From positions 217,727-281,726 of the forward strand of contig CAWCVC010000014.1 in NCBI GenBank assembly GCA_963798805.1: 64,000 bases of DNA, in the 5' to 3' direction. The translations under genes and the position numbers were made by a program. Below the pieces are notes generated by a model. It was given only the letters and a program-made list of their open reading frames with translations. It had not been told where the DNA came from and did not search any database. Below, in pieces: positions 44,277-52,746 of this stretch. Numbering within the stretch: the stretch's first letter is position 1; each line of letters starts with the position of its first letter. This DNA comes from CAVZCK01 sp963798805 (GTDB lineage: Bacteria; Pseudomonadota; Alphaproteobacteria; Rhizobiales; Rhodomicrobiaceae).

Positions 44277-45446
44277 ATGGGTTCATCAGCTCGTTTCCTG
44301 AACTCTTCCGAGGCCGCTAGCCGGCTCGGCGTATCTGTCAAAGCTTTGCGGATTTACGAGCAACGTGGCTTGATCACGCCTATTCGCACAGAAGCCGGAT
44401 GGCGGGCCTATGGTCCGGGCGATATAGCCCGTGCCGCCGAGATTGTGTCGTTGCGCGCGCTCGGTTTCAGCCTCACTCAAGTCGCGCGCGTCCTGCAAGG
44501 AGACCCGAGCGGCTTGGAGCCGGCCCTCGCCGCACACCAAGCGGTACTCGATGATCAACTGAACCAGCTTGCGGGAAAGATCGAGAGGGTGCGCCGCCTG
44601 CGTGATGACCTTGCCCGTGGGCAAGCGCCGACGGCCATCGAGCTGACCGCCCTCACGAGGCCGGGCACCGAATTCAGAGTTGCTTTCGATCTTCCCTGGC
44701 CCTGGAGCGGCGAGCGATTTGAGCTGAGACAGATCCGGCCACTGACTTACATCACCGGCCCGCTGGGGAGTGGCAAGACACGGCTCGCGCTGCGCCTGGC
44801 CGAGGCCTTGCCTCATACAGCGTTCCTCGGCATGGATCGGTTGGCGGACGGCGGTGCTGCGGCGCAGGCTCGCGTCGAAGCCGATCCAGCTCTTAAGGCG
44901 CGGGTCGATCAGACGATGGCATGGCTTGCCGAAGACGGCGCGACCGTCTCGGGCGCTCTCATCGCCCTGCTCGCCGGACTGGAAGCCGACGGTCCCACCA
45001 TTCTCGTCATAGACATGATCGAACAGGGGCTGGACCAAGCATCTCAGGAAGCCCTTATCGCCTATCTACGCCGCGGAGGTCCCGGTGCGCGTCCGCTCTT
45101 TATGTTGACCCGCTCTTGCGCTATCCTGGATCTGGCCGCGGTGGGACCGGATGAGGCGATCATCCTCTGCCCCGCCAATCATAGCCCACCGATGCATGTC
45201 GCTCCCCACCCCGGCGCCCCGGGTTACGAGGCCCTCGCAACTTGCTTGGCGTCTCCTGAGGTCCGTGTGCGCACGCATGGCGTCGCTGCCATCCGCATCG
45301 ATGATTGGGAGGCCGATCCACGCGTGGCTCCTCCCAGTTTCATCCGAACAGCTTCTTGGCCAGGTTCGTCGGTGACAGAGAAAATGGGGAACCGGCAATT
45401 CCCGCCTCGTTTCTGCCTCTCACGTTTCGATGCCAATGGCCGTTAA
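44277..45446 (+). CDS. MerR-type regulator fused to a P-loop ATPase-like domain
   Basis: 389 residues from ATG 44277, with AGGAGG eight bases before. MerR winged HTH at residues about 8-75 (EAASRLGVSVKALRIYEQRGLI...), a coiled-coil dimer helix, then from about 150 an ABC-like P-loop (YITGPLGSGKTRLALRLAE) and a Walker B-like strand (TILVIDMIEQGLDQAS). The C-terminal tail after GVAAIRIDDWEAD looks unlike the family and may be altered by a nearby rearrangement. The linkage of MerR and ATPase domains is unusual. It probably controls the adjacent monooxygenase gene. Confidence 0.8.
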   Translation: MGSSARFLNSSEAASRLGVSVKALRIYEQRGLITPIRTEAGWRAYGPGDIARAAEIVSLRALGFSLTQVARVLQGDPSGLEPALAAHQAVLDDQLNQLAGKIERVRRLRDDLARGQAPTAIELTALTRPGTEFRVAFDLPWPWSGERFELRQIRPLTYITGPLGSGKTRLALRLAEALPHTAFLGMDRLADGGAAAQARVEADPALKARVDQTMAWLAEDGATVSGALIALLAGLEADGPTILVIDMIEQGLDQASQEALIAYLRRGGPGARPLFMLTRSCAILDLAAVGPDEAIILCPANHSPPMHVAPHPGAPGYEALATCLASPEVRVRTHGVAAIRIDDWEADPRVAPPSFIRTASWPGSSVTEKMGNRQFPPRFCLSRFDANGR

Positions 45447-45590
45447 AGTGCGGTGCGGTGTCGTTCTCAGTGCCGATCCTAGGCGTCTCAATTACCACCC
45501 CGGTATCATCCAGCAATAAAACTGGATCGACTGATATCCGCGCCTTAATTTGGAAGCAAGGTAGGCGTCGAAACCTTGGGAGGCAAACCG

Positions 45591-45618
45591 ATGATTTTGG
45601 CGGTCATGCGCACAGCTA
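45591..45618 (+). pseudogene. 5' end of a secreted-protein gene cut off by IS630
   Basis: ATG 45591 with GGGAGG upstream reads MILAVMRTA up to the TA at 45617-45618. Removing the IS and one TA joins it in frame to SLTFRLLAAAFGSLMLLGL at 46760, forming a normal signal peptide. Confidence 0.8.
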
Positions 45619-46757
45619 GTGCACTGACTCAATCAGATGGTGCAGGCAGGCGCTTGAGTTTGCCGAAAATTTCTTTGGCGGATTTCGTCCAGACAAAGGG
45701 CTTGGGGTGACCGTTGTGATCGCGGATGTAGCGGCGGATGGCATCTTCCAATTCGGCGACGGATTTGAAGACGCCGCGACGGATGCGCCTTCGGGTGATG
45801 ACTGAGAAGAAGCCCTCGACGGCGTTGAGCCAGGATGCGGATGTGGGCGTGAAGTGGAAGACCCAGCGCGGATTGTCGGCCAGCCATTGCTTGACCTTGG
45901 GATGCTTGTGGGTGGCGTAATTGTCGAGGATGGCATGGATGACCTTTCCCGCCGGAACGGCGCGCTCCACCGCATTGAGGAACTTGATAAACTCCTGATG
46001 CCGGTGCTTTTGCATGCAACGCCCCAACACGGTGCCATCGAGAATATTGAGCGCGGCGAACAGGGTGGTGGTGCCATTCCGCTTATAATCGTGGGTCATG
46101 GTTGCGCATTTGCCGGGCTTCAGCGGAAGGCCGGGTTGCGTGCGATCGAGCGCCTGAATCTGGCTTTTCTCATCGATGGACAGCACCACGGCATGACAGG
46201 GCGGCTCCATGTACAGGCCGACGACATCCTCCACTTTCGCGGCAAAGGCGGGATCGTTGGACATCTTGAAGGTGCGTAAGCGGTGAGGTTGAAGGCGATG
46301 CCCATCCCAGATGCGTTGCACCGTCCGCAAGCTGACGCCGACAGCCTTGGCGACCGCCCGGCCGGTCCAATGCGTCGCGTTATGGGGTGGCTCGGAGCAT
46401 GGCAGCGCCAGCACCCTGGCCACGGTCTCCAACTGAACAGGGGCTTTACCCGGCTTGCGCGTCTTGTCCCGCAAGAGGCCATCCACCCCTTGCTCGGCAT
46501 ATCGCAACTGCCAGCGCCACACCGCCCGGGCGACTGCCACCGATCTGCCTCGCCACCTCCAGAACGGGCAGCCTGTCTGCCGAAAGAAGAACGATCCGTG
46601 CCCGCTGAACGTGCTTCTGCGCGCTGTTGCGATCCTCAATAACCGCCGCCAAACGCGCGCGGTCCTCAGAGGCGATGATGATGCTGACGGTTTGTGCCAT
46701 ATCAGCAGAATCGCACGAACTAGGCCGCGTGTGAATCCTCTGTTTGCGTCAGTGCAC
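45619..46757 (-). mobile_element. IS630-family insertion sequence
   Basis: 1139 bp. Ends are inverted: GTGCACTGAC at 45619 and GTCAGTGCAC at 46757. A TA is duplicated on each side (45617-45618 and 46758-46759), the hallmark of IS630/Tc1-mariner. Its transposase gene has a single-base frameshift. It is inserted in the signal-peptide region of a secreted-protein gene. Confidence 0.93.
45629..46700 (-). pseudogene. IS630-family transposase, one-base frameshift
   Basis: ATG 46700 gives MAQTVSIIIASEDRARLAAV...VLEVARQIGGSRP, then an extra G in a GGG run (46525-46527) shifts the frame. The downstream frame continues AVWRWQLRYAEQGVDGLLRD, then LSIDEKSQIQALDR (first Asp), AILDNYATHKHP (second Asp) and SWLNAVEGFFSVI (Glu), the DDE triad of IS630. 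Either the gene is dead or translation needs a -1/+1 frameshift, which some IS630 elements use. Confidence 0.88.
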
Positions 46758-46759
46758 TA

Positions 46760-47388
46760 GCCTAACTTTCCGCCTGCTGGCCGCAGCTTTTGGTTCGCTC
46801 ATGCTTCTCGGACTGCCGCCTGTCATGGCGCAAGCGAGTTACACCCGTATTCCTACGCAGTATATCGCAGCCTTGGGAGATCCTAGGGCCAAGTCGGGGA
46901 CCGGAGCCGAAGCGTGGGGGCTCTGGTCGGTGGATCCAGGCCCCCGCGGCGTCAGGCTGAGCAGATACGAAACATTGAAGGCGGCGGGTGGTGTGGCGCC
47001 GGCGAAGTGGACCTTCAACGCTTCCGACTGGTGGCTCGAAGAGAACGGCTCGATCATGGAGCAGCCAAGCTTCCCGATCCCCGCCGGAAAATACGTCGTG
47101 ACCGGCGATCGCGACGTGACGGCAGTGCTGACAATCCATCCCAAAGACGCGAGTGGGGCTGTGCGTTGGGAACTCGACAAGGGCGCTACGCTCTATGATG
47201 TGACGCATTTAGGGTGCCGTGCCGCACGGTATACGCCGGCCGCGGACAAGCAGCAGATCTGTTCGCCGGAGAAGGCGTCACAAAATGCCTTTCCTGTCAC
47301 GCCCGGGGCAGCAATGCCTCCGGTCGAGGGATGCAACAAGCAGGACTACCAAGTTCTCATTGTGATTGGCATGGTCAACGACAAGTGA
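46760..47388 (+). pseudogene. Secreted protein of unknown function, body of the IS630-split gene
   Basis: About 210 residues: a signal peptide (FRLLAAAFGSLMLLGLPPVMAQA) then a mature domain with TQYIAALGDPRAKSGTGAEA, WTFNASDWWLEENGSIMEQP and a C-terminal Cys pair region. No family recognised. A TTG codon within the IS end at 46744 keeps an open frame (LRQCTS...), so a protein could still be made if transcribed from the IS. Native start at 45591. Confidence 0.75.
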
Positions 47389-47627
47389 CGGGTACGGATT
47401 GACGGCAACGGCGAATGTCTCCTCCCGCCTCCGAGCAGTCACCAATGCGCACCGGACTCTCTGTCAGAGCGAACCCTCAAGGGAGCCGCGCTCCTCCGCG
47501 TCCGCCATCCTTACAACCCAGGCTTCAGGAGGTATCCACCTGCACGAGCTGCAGCAGGACCGTTTCGCGCCGCTCGCGCCTACCTCTATGCTTGCCTTAT
47601 AGCGGCGGCGATTATCTGGAGGTGGAG

Positions 47628-48106
47628 ATGAGAGCCCGGTTTGAAATTCGAGAGGACAATCTTTTGGGCGAGCAGACTCGCCAGCTGCTGCTCTTCACTT
47701 GCAAGGCGTGTACGAAAATTCTCCGCCGGGAAGCGTGTTTGCGTTGGACCTTTCCGGATTGCAAGCACCGGAGGTTTCCGTGTGGACGGCCTGGTATGGC
47801 CGCAGAGTCGCAAGCGTGGGCGCGCTGAAGATGCTGACCGACGGAGTAGCCGAGGTCAAATCCATGCGTACCCATCCGGACTTCCTTCGCATGGGCGCTG
47901 GCTCCGCCATTCTTGAGCACATTACTGCTGAGGCGCGTAAACGCCAGGTGCATCGCCTGAGCTTGGAAACAGGGAGCGGGCCGGCCTTCGAGCCCGCGCT
48001 TGCTCTGTACAGGCGGTACGGATTTGCCGATGGCGAACCCTTCTCAACTTATACCCAAAGCGATTTCAATCAGTTTCTCCACTTGGTTCTAAAAGAGCCG
48101 GATTGA
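47628..48106 (+). pseudogene. GNAT-family acetyltransferase, frameshifted
   Basis: ATG 47628 behind GGAGGTG reads MRARFEIREDNLLGEQTRQL, the expected GNAT N-terminus, then the family sequence continues one frame over as YENSPPGSVFALDLSGLQAP and LRMGAGSAILEHITAEARKR (acetyl-CoA loop) to ALYRRYGFADGEPFSTYTQSDFNQFLHLVL. A one-base deletion at about 47695-47698 explains it. Intact homologues are 150-160 residues and presumably acetylate small molecules or proteins. Confidence 0.8.
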
Positions 48107-48469
48107 TTATCATCGCTGCTGATCCGTTGACCCGCGTGGCTGACCGTTGGCGCCATTGGCAGAGCGCATGCCCGCCGGCGATGTCGTAATCCAAATGTCG
48201 GCTCCCGCCTCGGACCCGACCACCAGCGCTGCGCAGCTTACCGCTCGCGTCTAGCGCTTTGGGGAGTTCAGGCTGAACCGATGTTCAGTCGCCGCTTTTG
48301 TTGGCGAGCGGAGAAGTCGACCTCGACCGTCAAGCAGATCGTTGCGGTATGCGGTCGACGAGGCGCGACCACACTAATTCAGTCAGCGGACATAAGAGGT
48401 GCGAGTCCATCAGGTTGTGAATACTCGTCGCTATGGTGCATCTTGCCTGTGCATGACTGCTGATTCCTT
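48107..48469. other. Gene-free stretch left of IS256 copy 2
   Basis: No coding sequence supported; composition is mixed and no structured repeat was noticed. Confidence 0.4.
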
Positions 48470-48477
48470 GCAATGGT

Positions 48478-49937
48478 GGTAGCGTCGCGATGTATGGAAA
48501 TTGATTTGGCGCGGTCTCCGGCGGGCTGAACGTAGCGGATCAGGCGGCGAGGTCAATTGGCAGATCGGCCGGCTTCACAGCCAGCGTCTTCCAGCCATCG
48601 ACTTTCCGCATACTGATCTGTCCGGAGGCGACCAGCGCCCAGAACATCATGGCCGCGGTTTCGGCCGAAGGCAGCACGGTTTGCGTTTTGATCCGGCGCT
48701 TGAATTCCTCGTGCAGCCGTTCGATCGCATTGGTCGTGCGCGCGCTTTTCCATTGGCTGACCGGCAATCTGGTGAAGGTAAACAACCGGTTGCCGGCTTC
48801 CTCCAGGCACTCGGCGACGGCCTGGCAGCGCAATCGCCATTTACGCAGGAACGCCTTACGCTTCTTCTCGATTTCATCCGCCGACGTTGCATAGATCATG
48901 TCATTGTAATCTGCCGAAACCTCCTCGCGCAGCCGTTCTGGTGCATGAGCGAGCAGATTGCGGTGCTTATGCACGGTGCAGCGCTGGGTGGGCACATCGC
49001 TCCAGAGCTCGGCAAGCGCCCGCTCCAACCCCGAGCCACCATCGACGATCAGGAATTCCGGCTTGCGCAGGCCGCGCTTGATCAGATCGTCGAGCACGAC
49101 CCGCCAGGCCTGCGCCGTCTCGCCGCCCATATTCTTCACTGCCAGCAATACTTTCTGGCCGTCGGCGCGAATGCCGAGCACGACGAGAAGGCAAATCGTC
49201 GTGGCCTTCTTATCGAGACGGACGCGCACGACGGTCCCATCCAGGATCAGCCGGACGATGGGTTCGTCGGTCAGCGAGCGCTGGTTCCAGCTTTCCCAAT
49301 CGGTCTTCACCTTCCGCCAGACCCGGCTGACCGTATCCTTGCTCACGGAGCCGCCGAACAGCGCGCCAAGCGCTCGCCGGACACGTCGCGTGTTGGTCCC
49401 GGCCAGATAGGCGCCGGCAATCAGCGCGTCGGCGGCTTTCGTGCGCCGCTGGTAGGCGGGCAGCACCTTGCTACGCCATTCCGTTGTCTTACCATCCGGA
49501 GTCTCGATCCGAGCCCGAGGGACGCTGATCAGTGTCTCGCCGAAAGTTCCCATCAGCGACCGCGAGCGGTGACCATGGCGATGGCCCCGGAGCGGGCCGT
49601 CACCCGCGGTTTCGCCATCCGGCGTCTTTGATCGCGAACCGGGGCAAGCTTTGGCGCTCCGGGCATAGCGTGTCCGCGACAGCGCTTCATCGAGTTCCGC
49701 CTCGATCATCGCCTGGATGAAACCATGCACACGGTCGCGCACGGCGGTTTCGATCGGATCGAACCAATCCTCAAAAAGCTGGGCGCTCGCCGTCGCCGCC
49801 GGCTGCTGGTCCGCGAGGTTTATGATATTGTTTGGCATAGCGTGGTCTCCACCGGCGCTTCAACGCCGGAATCGTTTTGGGTTGAACACCCGGAGACTAC
49901 GCAACCTTCAATTTCCCACCATATCCGCGACGCTACC
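48478..49937 (-). mobile_element. IS256-family insertion sequence, copy 2, complete
   Basis: 1460 bp, same ends as copy 1 (GGTAGCGTCGCG ... CGCGACGCTACC) except for 3 nt missing in the left inverted repeat. The 8-bp target duplication is GCAATGGT (48470-48477, 49938-49945), different from copy 1, so it inserted independently. Its right end lies 89 bp before the GHKL-nuclease gene. Confidence 0.95.
48540..49838 (-). CDS. IS256-family (mutator-type) transposase, copy 2
   Basis: 432 residues, full length, DDE residues in the same places as copy 1 (LDGTVV, VDGGSG, NAIERLHEE). Two residues differ from copy 1 (Gly to Arg in GIRADG, Leu to Ser in NQRSLTDE). It appears functional. Confidence 0.95.
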   Translation of the reverse strand: MPNNIINLADQQPAATASAQLFEDWFDPIETAVRDRVHGFIQAMIEAELDEALSRTRYARSAKACPGSRSKTPDGETAGDGPLRGHRHGHRSRSLMGTFGETLISVPRARIETPDGKTTEWRSKVLPAYQRRTKAADALIAGAYLAGTNTRRVRRALGALFGGSVSKDTVSRVWRKVKTDWESWNQRSLTDEPIVRLILDGTVVRVRLDKKATTICLLVVLGIRADGQKVLLAVKNMGGETAQAWRVVLDDLIKRGLRKPEFLIVDGGSGLERALAELWSDVPTQRCTVHKHRNLLAHAPERLREEVSADYNDMIYATSADEIEKKRKAFLRKWRLRCQAVAECLEEAGNRLFTFTRLPVSQWKSARTTNAIERLHEEFKRRIKTQTVLPSAETAAMMFWALVASGQISMRKVDGWKTLAVKPADLPIDLAA

Positions 49938-50026
49938 GCAATGGTTGCTTCGCCTTTATCCCGCGAACAGGCTCGCCAACAGCCGCGCCGCCGCGGATTC
50001 AGCACGAATATTGCGACGGACACTGT

Positions 50027-51774
50027 ATGGCCGCACACCACTTCAACGTCAGCTCCCATCTCGCTCTGCTGCTCGGCGAAAGCTATAGAACAATTGAGCA
50101 AGCTCTAAAGGAGCTTGTCGACAATGCGTGGGACGCCGACGCGGCAATCGTGCGGATCGAAGTCCCGAAAGGTCCTGAAGCCGCGCCGGTCATATTAATC
50201 GCCGACGACGGAGAAGGAATGTCGCCTGAGCAGATCGACAAGGACTATCTCCGTATCGCCCGGGACCGCCGAAAAGATCGAGGGCCACGAACGAAAAGCG
50301 GTCGGCTCGTGAAAGGCCGCAAAGGCATCGGGAAGTTTGCGGGCATTATCGTCGCAGGGCACATGGAGCTTGTGACGCTCCGCGGAGGCGCGAAGAGCAC
50401 GGTCGTCATCCATCGGCAGACCCTCGAGTCCAGCCCGACTGACATCGAGAAGATCGACGTGCCAGTGATGATCGTTGACCACGATTACGAAGACCATGGG
50501 ACAACCATTACGCTGACGAAGTTGTTCAGCCACATCAACTATCCGACACCGGCCGCACTCCGCCATGCGCTTGCTCCGGAGTATGGCCGTCAGGACCGAA
50601 TGCAGGTGGTGATCAACGGCGAGGCGCTGACTCACCTCCAGATACCCGGCCACACGGCGCTGAAGACCCTGGCTGTGCCAAACGTTGGCACCATCGAAGC
50701 CGAGTTCGTCATAGCCGAAAGAAAGCAGATTAAGGCCATGCGCGGCATCCAGGTCCGCGTGACGGGCAAATCGGTCGGTTACCCTACGATGTTTGGGCTC
50801 GACGCCGACGAGCAGGTACCAGCAAAGTTGCTCGAGCACGTCACGGGTGAGCTTCGAGCCGACTGTTTGGAAGATGCTGCCACATCCTGCGGGTGGACGG
50901 AGTTCTTTGAGAGCGACAAGTCCGTGCAGGCTGTCTTCGCAGTTGCGCGCGACTATCTGAAGTCCGAACTCTGGGCGGTCTTCCGACAACAAATGGCCGC
51001 GGCCTACGCGCGCTATGTCAAGAAATATGGCCAGCGCATCGAGAACTTACCTGAGGAAAAGCGCGAGCGAGCACACTCTGAGATCCATGCGATCCTACAG
51101 CGGTATTACGGCGACGATAAGCGTATCGACGCAGCGATCCAGATCATGCTGCGGACGCTGGAAAGAGACGACCATTATGTCATCGCCAAAAAGCTACTTA
51201 CTGCACGCCCTGGCGACATTACAACTCTCGCCGAATCCCTACTTGAATTGAACATCGCAGACCTCGCTCTGATTCGGCGTCAGGTCCAAGCCCGTCTCGC
51301 TGCTTTGGAGAGACTTCGTGAATTGGCGGGCGCGCCCTCCACCGAGGAGAGACACATCCACGTCGCGATCGAGAACACGCTGTGGGTGTTCGGATACGAA
51401 TTCGCCCTGCTTGCCAGTAACAGGACGCTGACGAAAGTCATCAGGACGTGTTTGGCGGGAGCGATGACGGCTCCGATGGCGCGCGGCGTCCTGACCTGCT
51501 GCTCCTGAACCGTTATGGCGGCCGCTACCTCCTGATCGAATTCAAGCGCCCCTCTGTCACGCTTGATTACGACCACAAGGCCCGAGCAGAGGGTTACCGA
51601 GGCAAGCTGAAGCGTCACGCCGACCCGATCGACATCGTCGTGCTGGGAGGCAAGCGCCGCGACGATATGGTCGCGGTTCATGAAAATGGCCAGATCCGTA
51701 TGACGACCTACACAGAGCTTACCTCGCGCGCCGAGAGCGAGCTGACATGGTTGCTGAACGAGCTCAAGCGATGA
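50027..51774 (+). pseudogene. GHKL ATPase fused to a Shedu/DUF4263-like nuclease, frameshifted
   Basis: About 581 residues if restored. The N-terminal GHKL (Hsp90/MutL/MORC-like) ATPase has the N-box ALKELVDNAWDADAA (Glu29, Asn33), the G1 box ADDGEGM (59-65), the G2 lid GRKGIGKFAG (97-106) and HGTTITL. A helical linker leads to a C-terminal restriction-fold domain: ERHIHVAIENTLWVFGYEFA, then after the frameshift RRPDLLLLNRYGGRYLLIEF and KRPS, the D-X(n)-E-X-K triad of PD-(D/E)XK nucleases. A one-base deletion at about 51440 (ATCAGGAC for ATCAAGGAC) separates the two parts. I infer an anti-phage factor; GHKL plus nuclease unions of this sort are known in restriction-like systems. Confidence 0.72.
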
Positions 51775-52248
51775 TCCGATAGCGGAAGCAACAGCTGATT
51801 GAATTTTGCCTCTGATTATCACGATCGTAAGATTGCAAATCGCCAGAGTACGCAATCACCGCACAGGAGCCGATCGGTTCGCCCACGGCCAAGGACCGCT
51901 CCAGCCAATCACCGGACATTTCAGGGAGCGTTCCTGAAGGGCCAAACCCGGCCGCCTATGGCGAGCGATGACGGTTCATCGCCGGTTTCTCTCCGTTGCC
52001 GGCCGCCCCCGACATCGGTGAGAAACGCCTCAAAGCGGAAATCGGTGCCGGGTCTGCTCGCGCCCCGTCACGGGATAACATCAGATGAGCAAACGCCTAC
52101 GACATGTGACTATGGCCGCTGCGCGCGCAGGCCGGAATTCAAAGCATGTCGGCCGAAAGATGCGGGCACACTGACAGCACATCCGAGCCGATCCGCAGAT
52201 TCGGACTGAGTGGGAAATTCGCCAAAGATCGCAAAATCCGAGCACGTT
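51775..52248. other. Gene-free stretch containing a dispersed repeat
   Basis: No gene. Contains copy 2 of the 43-bp repeat (51857-51899) and further degraded sequence similar to intergenic DNA near 44000, 55150 and 60250. Confidence 0.55.
51857..51899 (+). repeat. 43-bp dispersed intergenic repeat, copy 2
   Basis: Matches the reverse complement of 43968-44010 at 41 of 43 bases, starting CACCGCACAGGAGCC and ending AAGGACCGC. Confidence 0.85.
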
Positions 52249-52725
52249 TTATTCCGGTTCAATTTGGCTGACGCTTCCCGCTTGCTCCGCATCCAGCCCT
52301 CTGAGCACCTCCCTCAGGCGGCGCAGCGAGGCCAGGAATTGGGGGCGAGCAGATCCCAAGACATCGAGGACCCTGGATGCGCTGTCGGCCAGCTCTTGGC
52401 AGATCTTCTCCAGTGCCTCTTCTCCGCGTGCGGTCAGGTTAAGTCGCGCCTGCCTGCGGTTCTGGGGATCGCGGTGCTGCGTGACAATGCCTTTGGTCAG
52501 CAGCGTACTCACCCGCTGGCTCACCAGCGACTTGCTCATGTCAAGCCTTTCGCCGACTTCACCATGGGTCGGCTGCTCCATTTCGCGGACAGCCACAGCG
52601 ATAAGGAACTCTCCATAGCTCAGGCCCCTTGCGTCCAGCACGTGCTTTTGCGCCCAGCGGTCGAGCCGCCCGACAATTTCATGCATCAGATAGACTTCTG
52701 TCTCGGTGAACCAGGTGCTTTTCAT
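52249..52725 (-). CDS. MarR-family regulator
   Basis: 158 residues with the MarR winged helix: LSYGEFLIAVAVREMEQPTH, HGEVGERLDMSKSLVSQRVSTLLTKGIVTQHRDPQNRRQARLNLTARG (wing). Located directly after the RetSat/FNR fusion gene (21 bp from its stop, same strand), so probably the last gene of that operon. An inverted repeat at 55018-55033, in front of the fusion gene, is a plausible operator for it. MarR proteins respond to phenolic or oxidant ligands. Confidence 0.87.
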   Translation of the reverse strand: MKSTWFTETEVYLMHEIVGRLDRWAQKHVLDARGLSYGEFLIAVAVREMEQPTHGEVGERLDMSKSLVSQRVSTLLTKGIVTQHRDPQNRRQARLNLTARGEEALEKICQELADSASRVLDVLGSARPQFLASLRRLREVLRGLDAEQAGSVSQIEPE

Positions 52726-52746
52726 TCCGCGCGGGGCACTTTTTCA

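Noticed and set aside
14218..49937. The two IS256 copies as ends of a composite transposon
   Set aside because: Each copy has its own complete 8-bp duplication. The outer flanks (GCAGATGG left, GCAATGGT right) do not match, so the 32.8 kb between them did not move as a unit with these ends.
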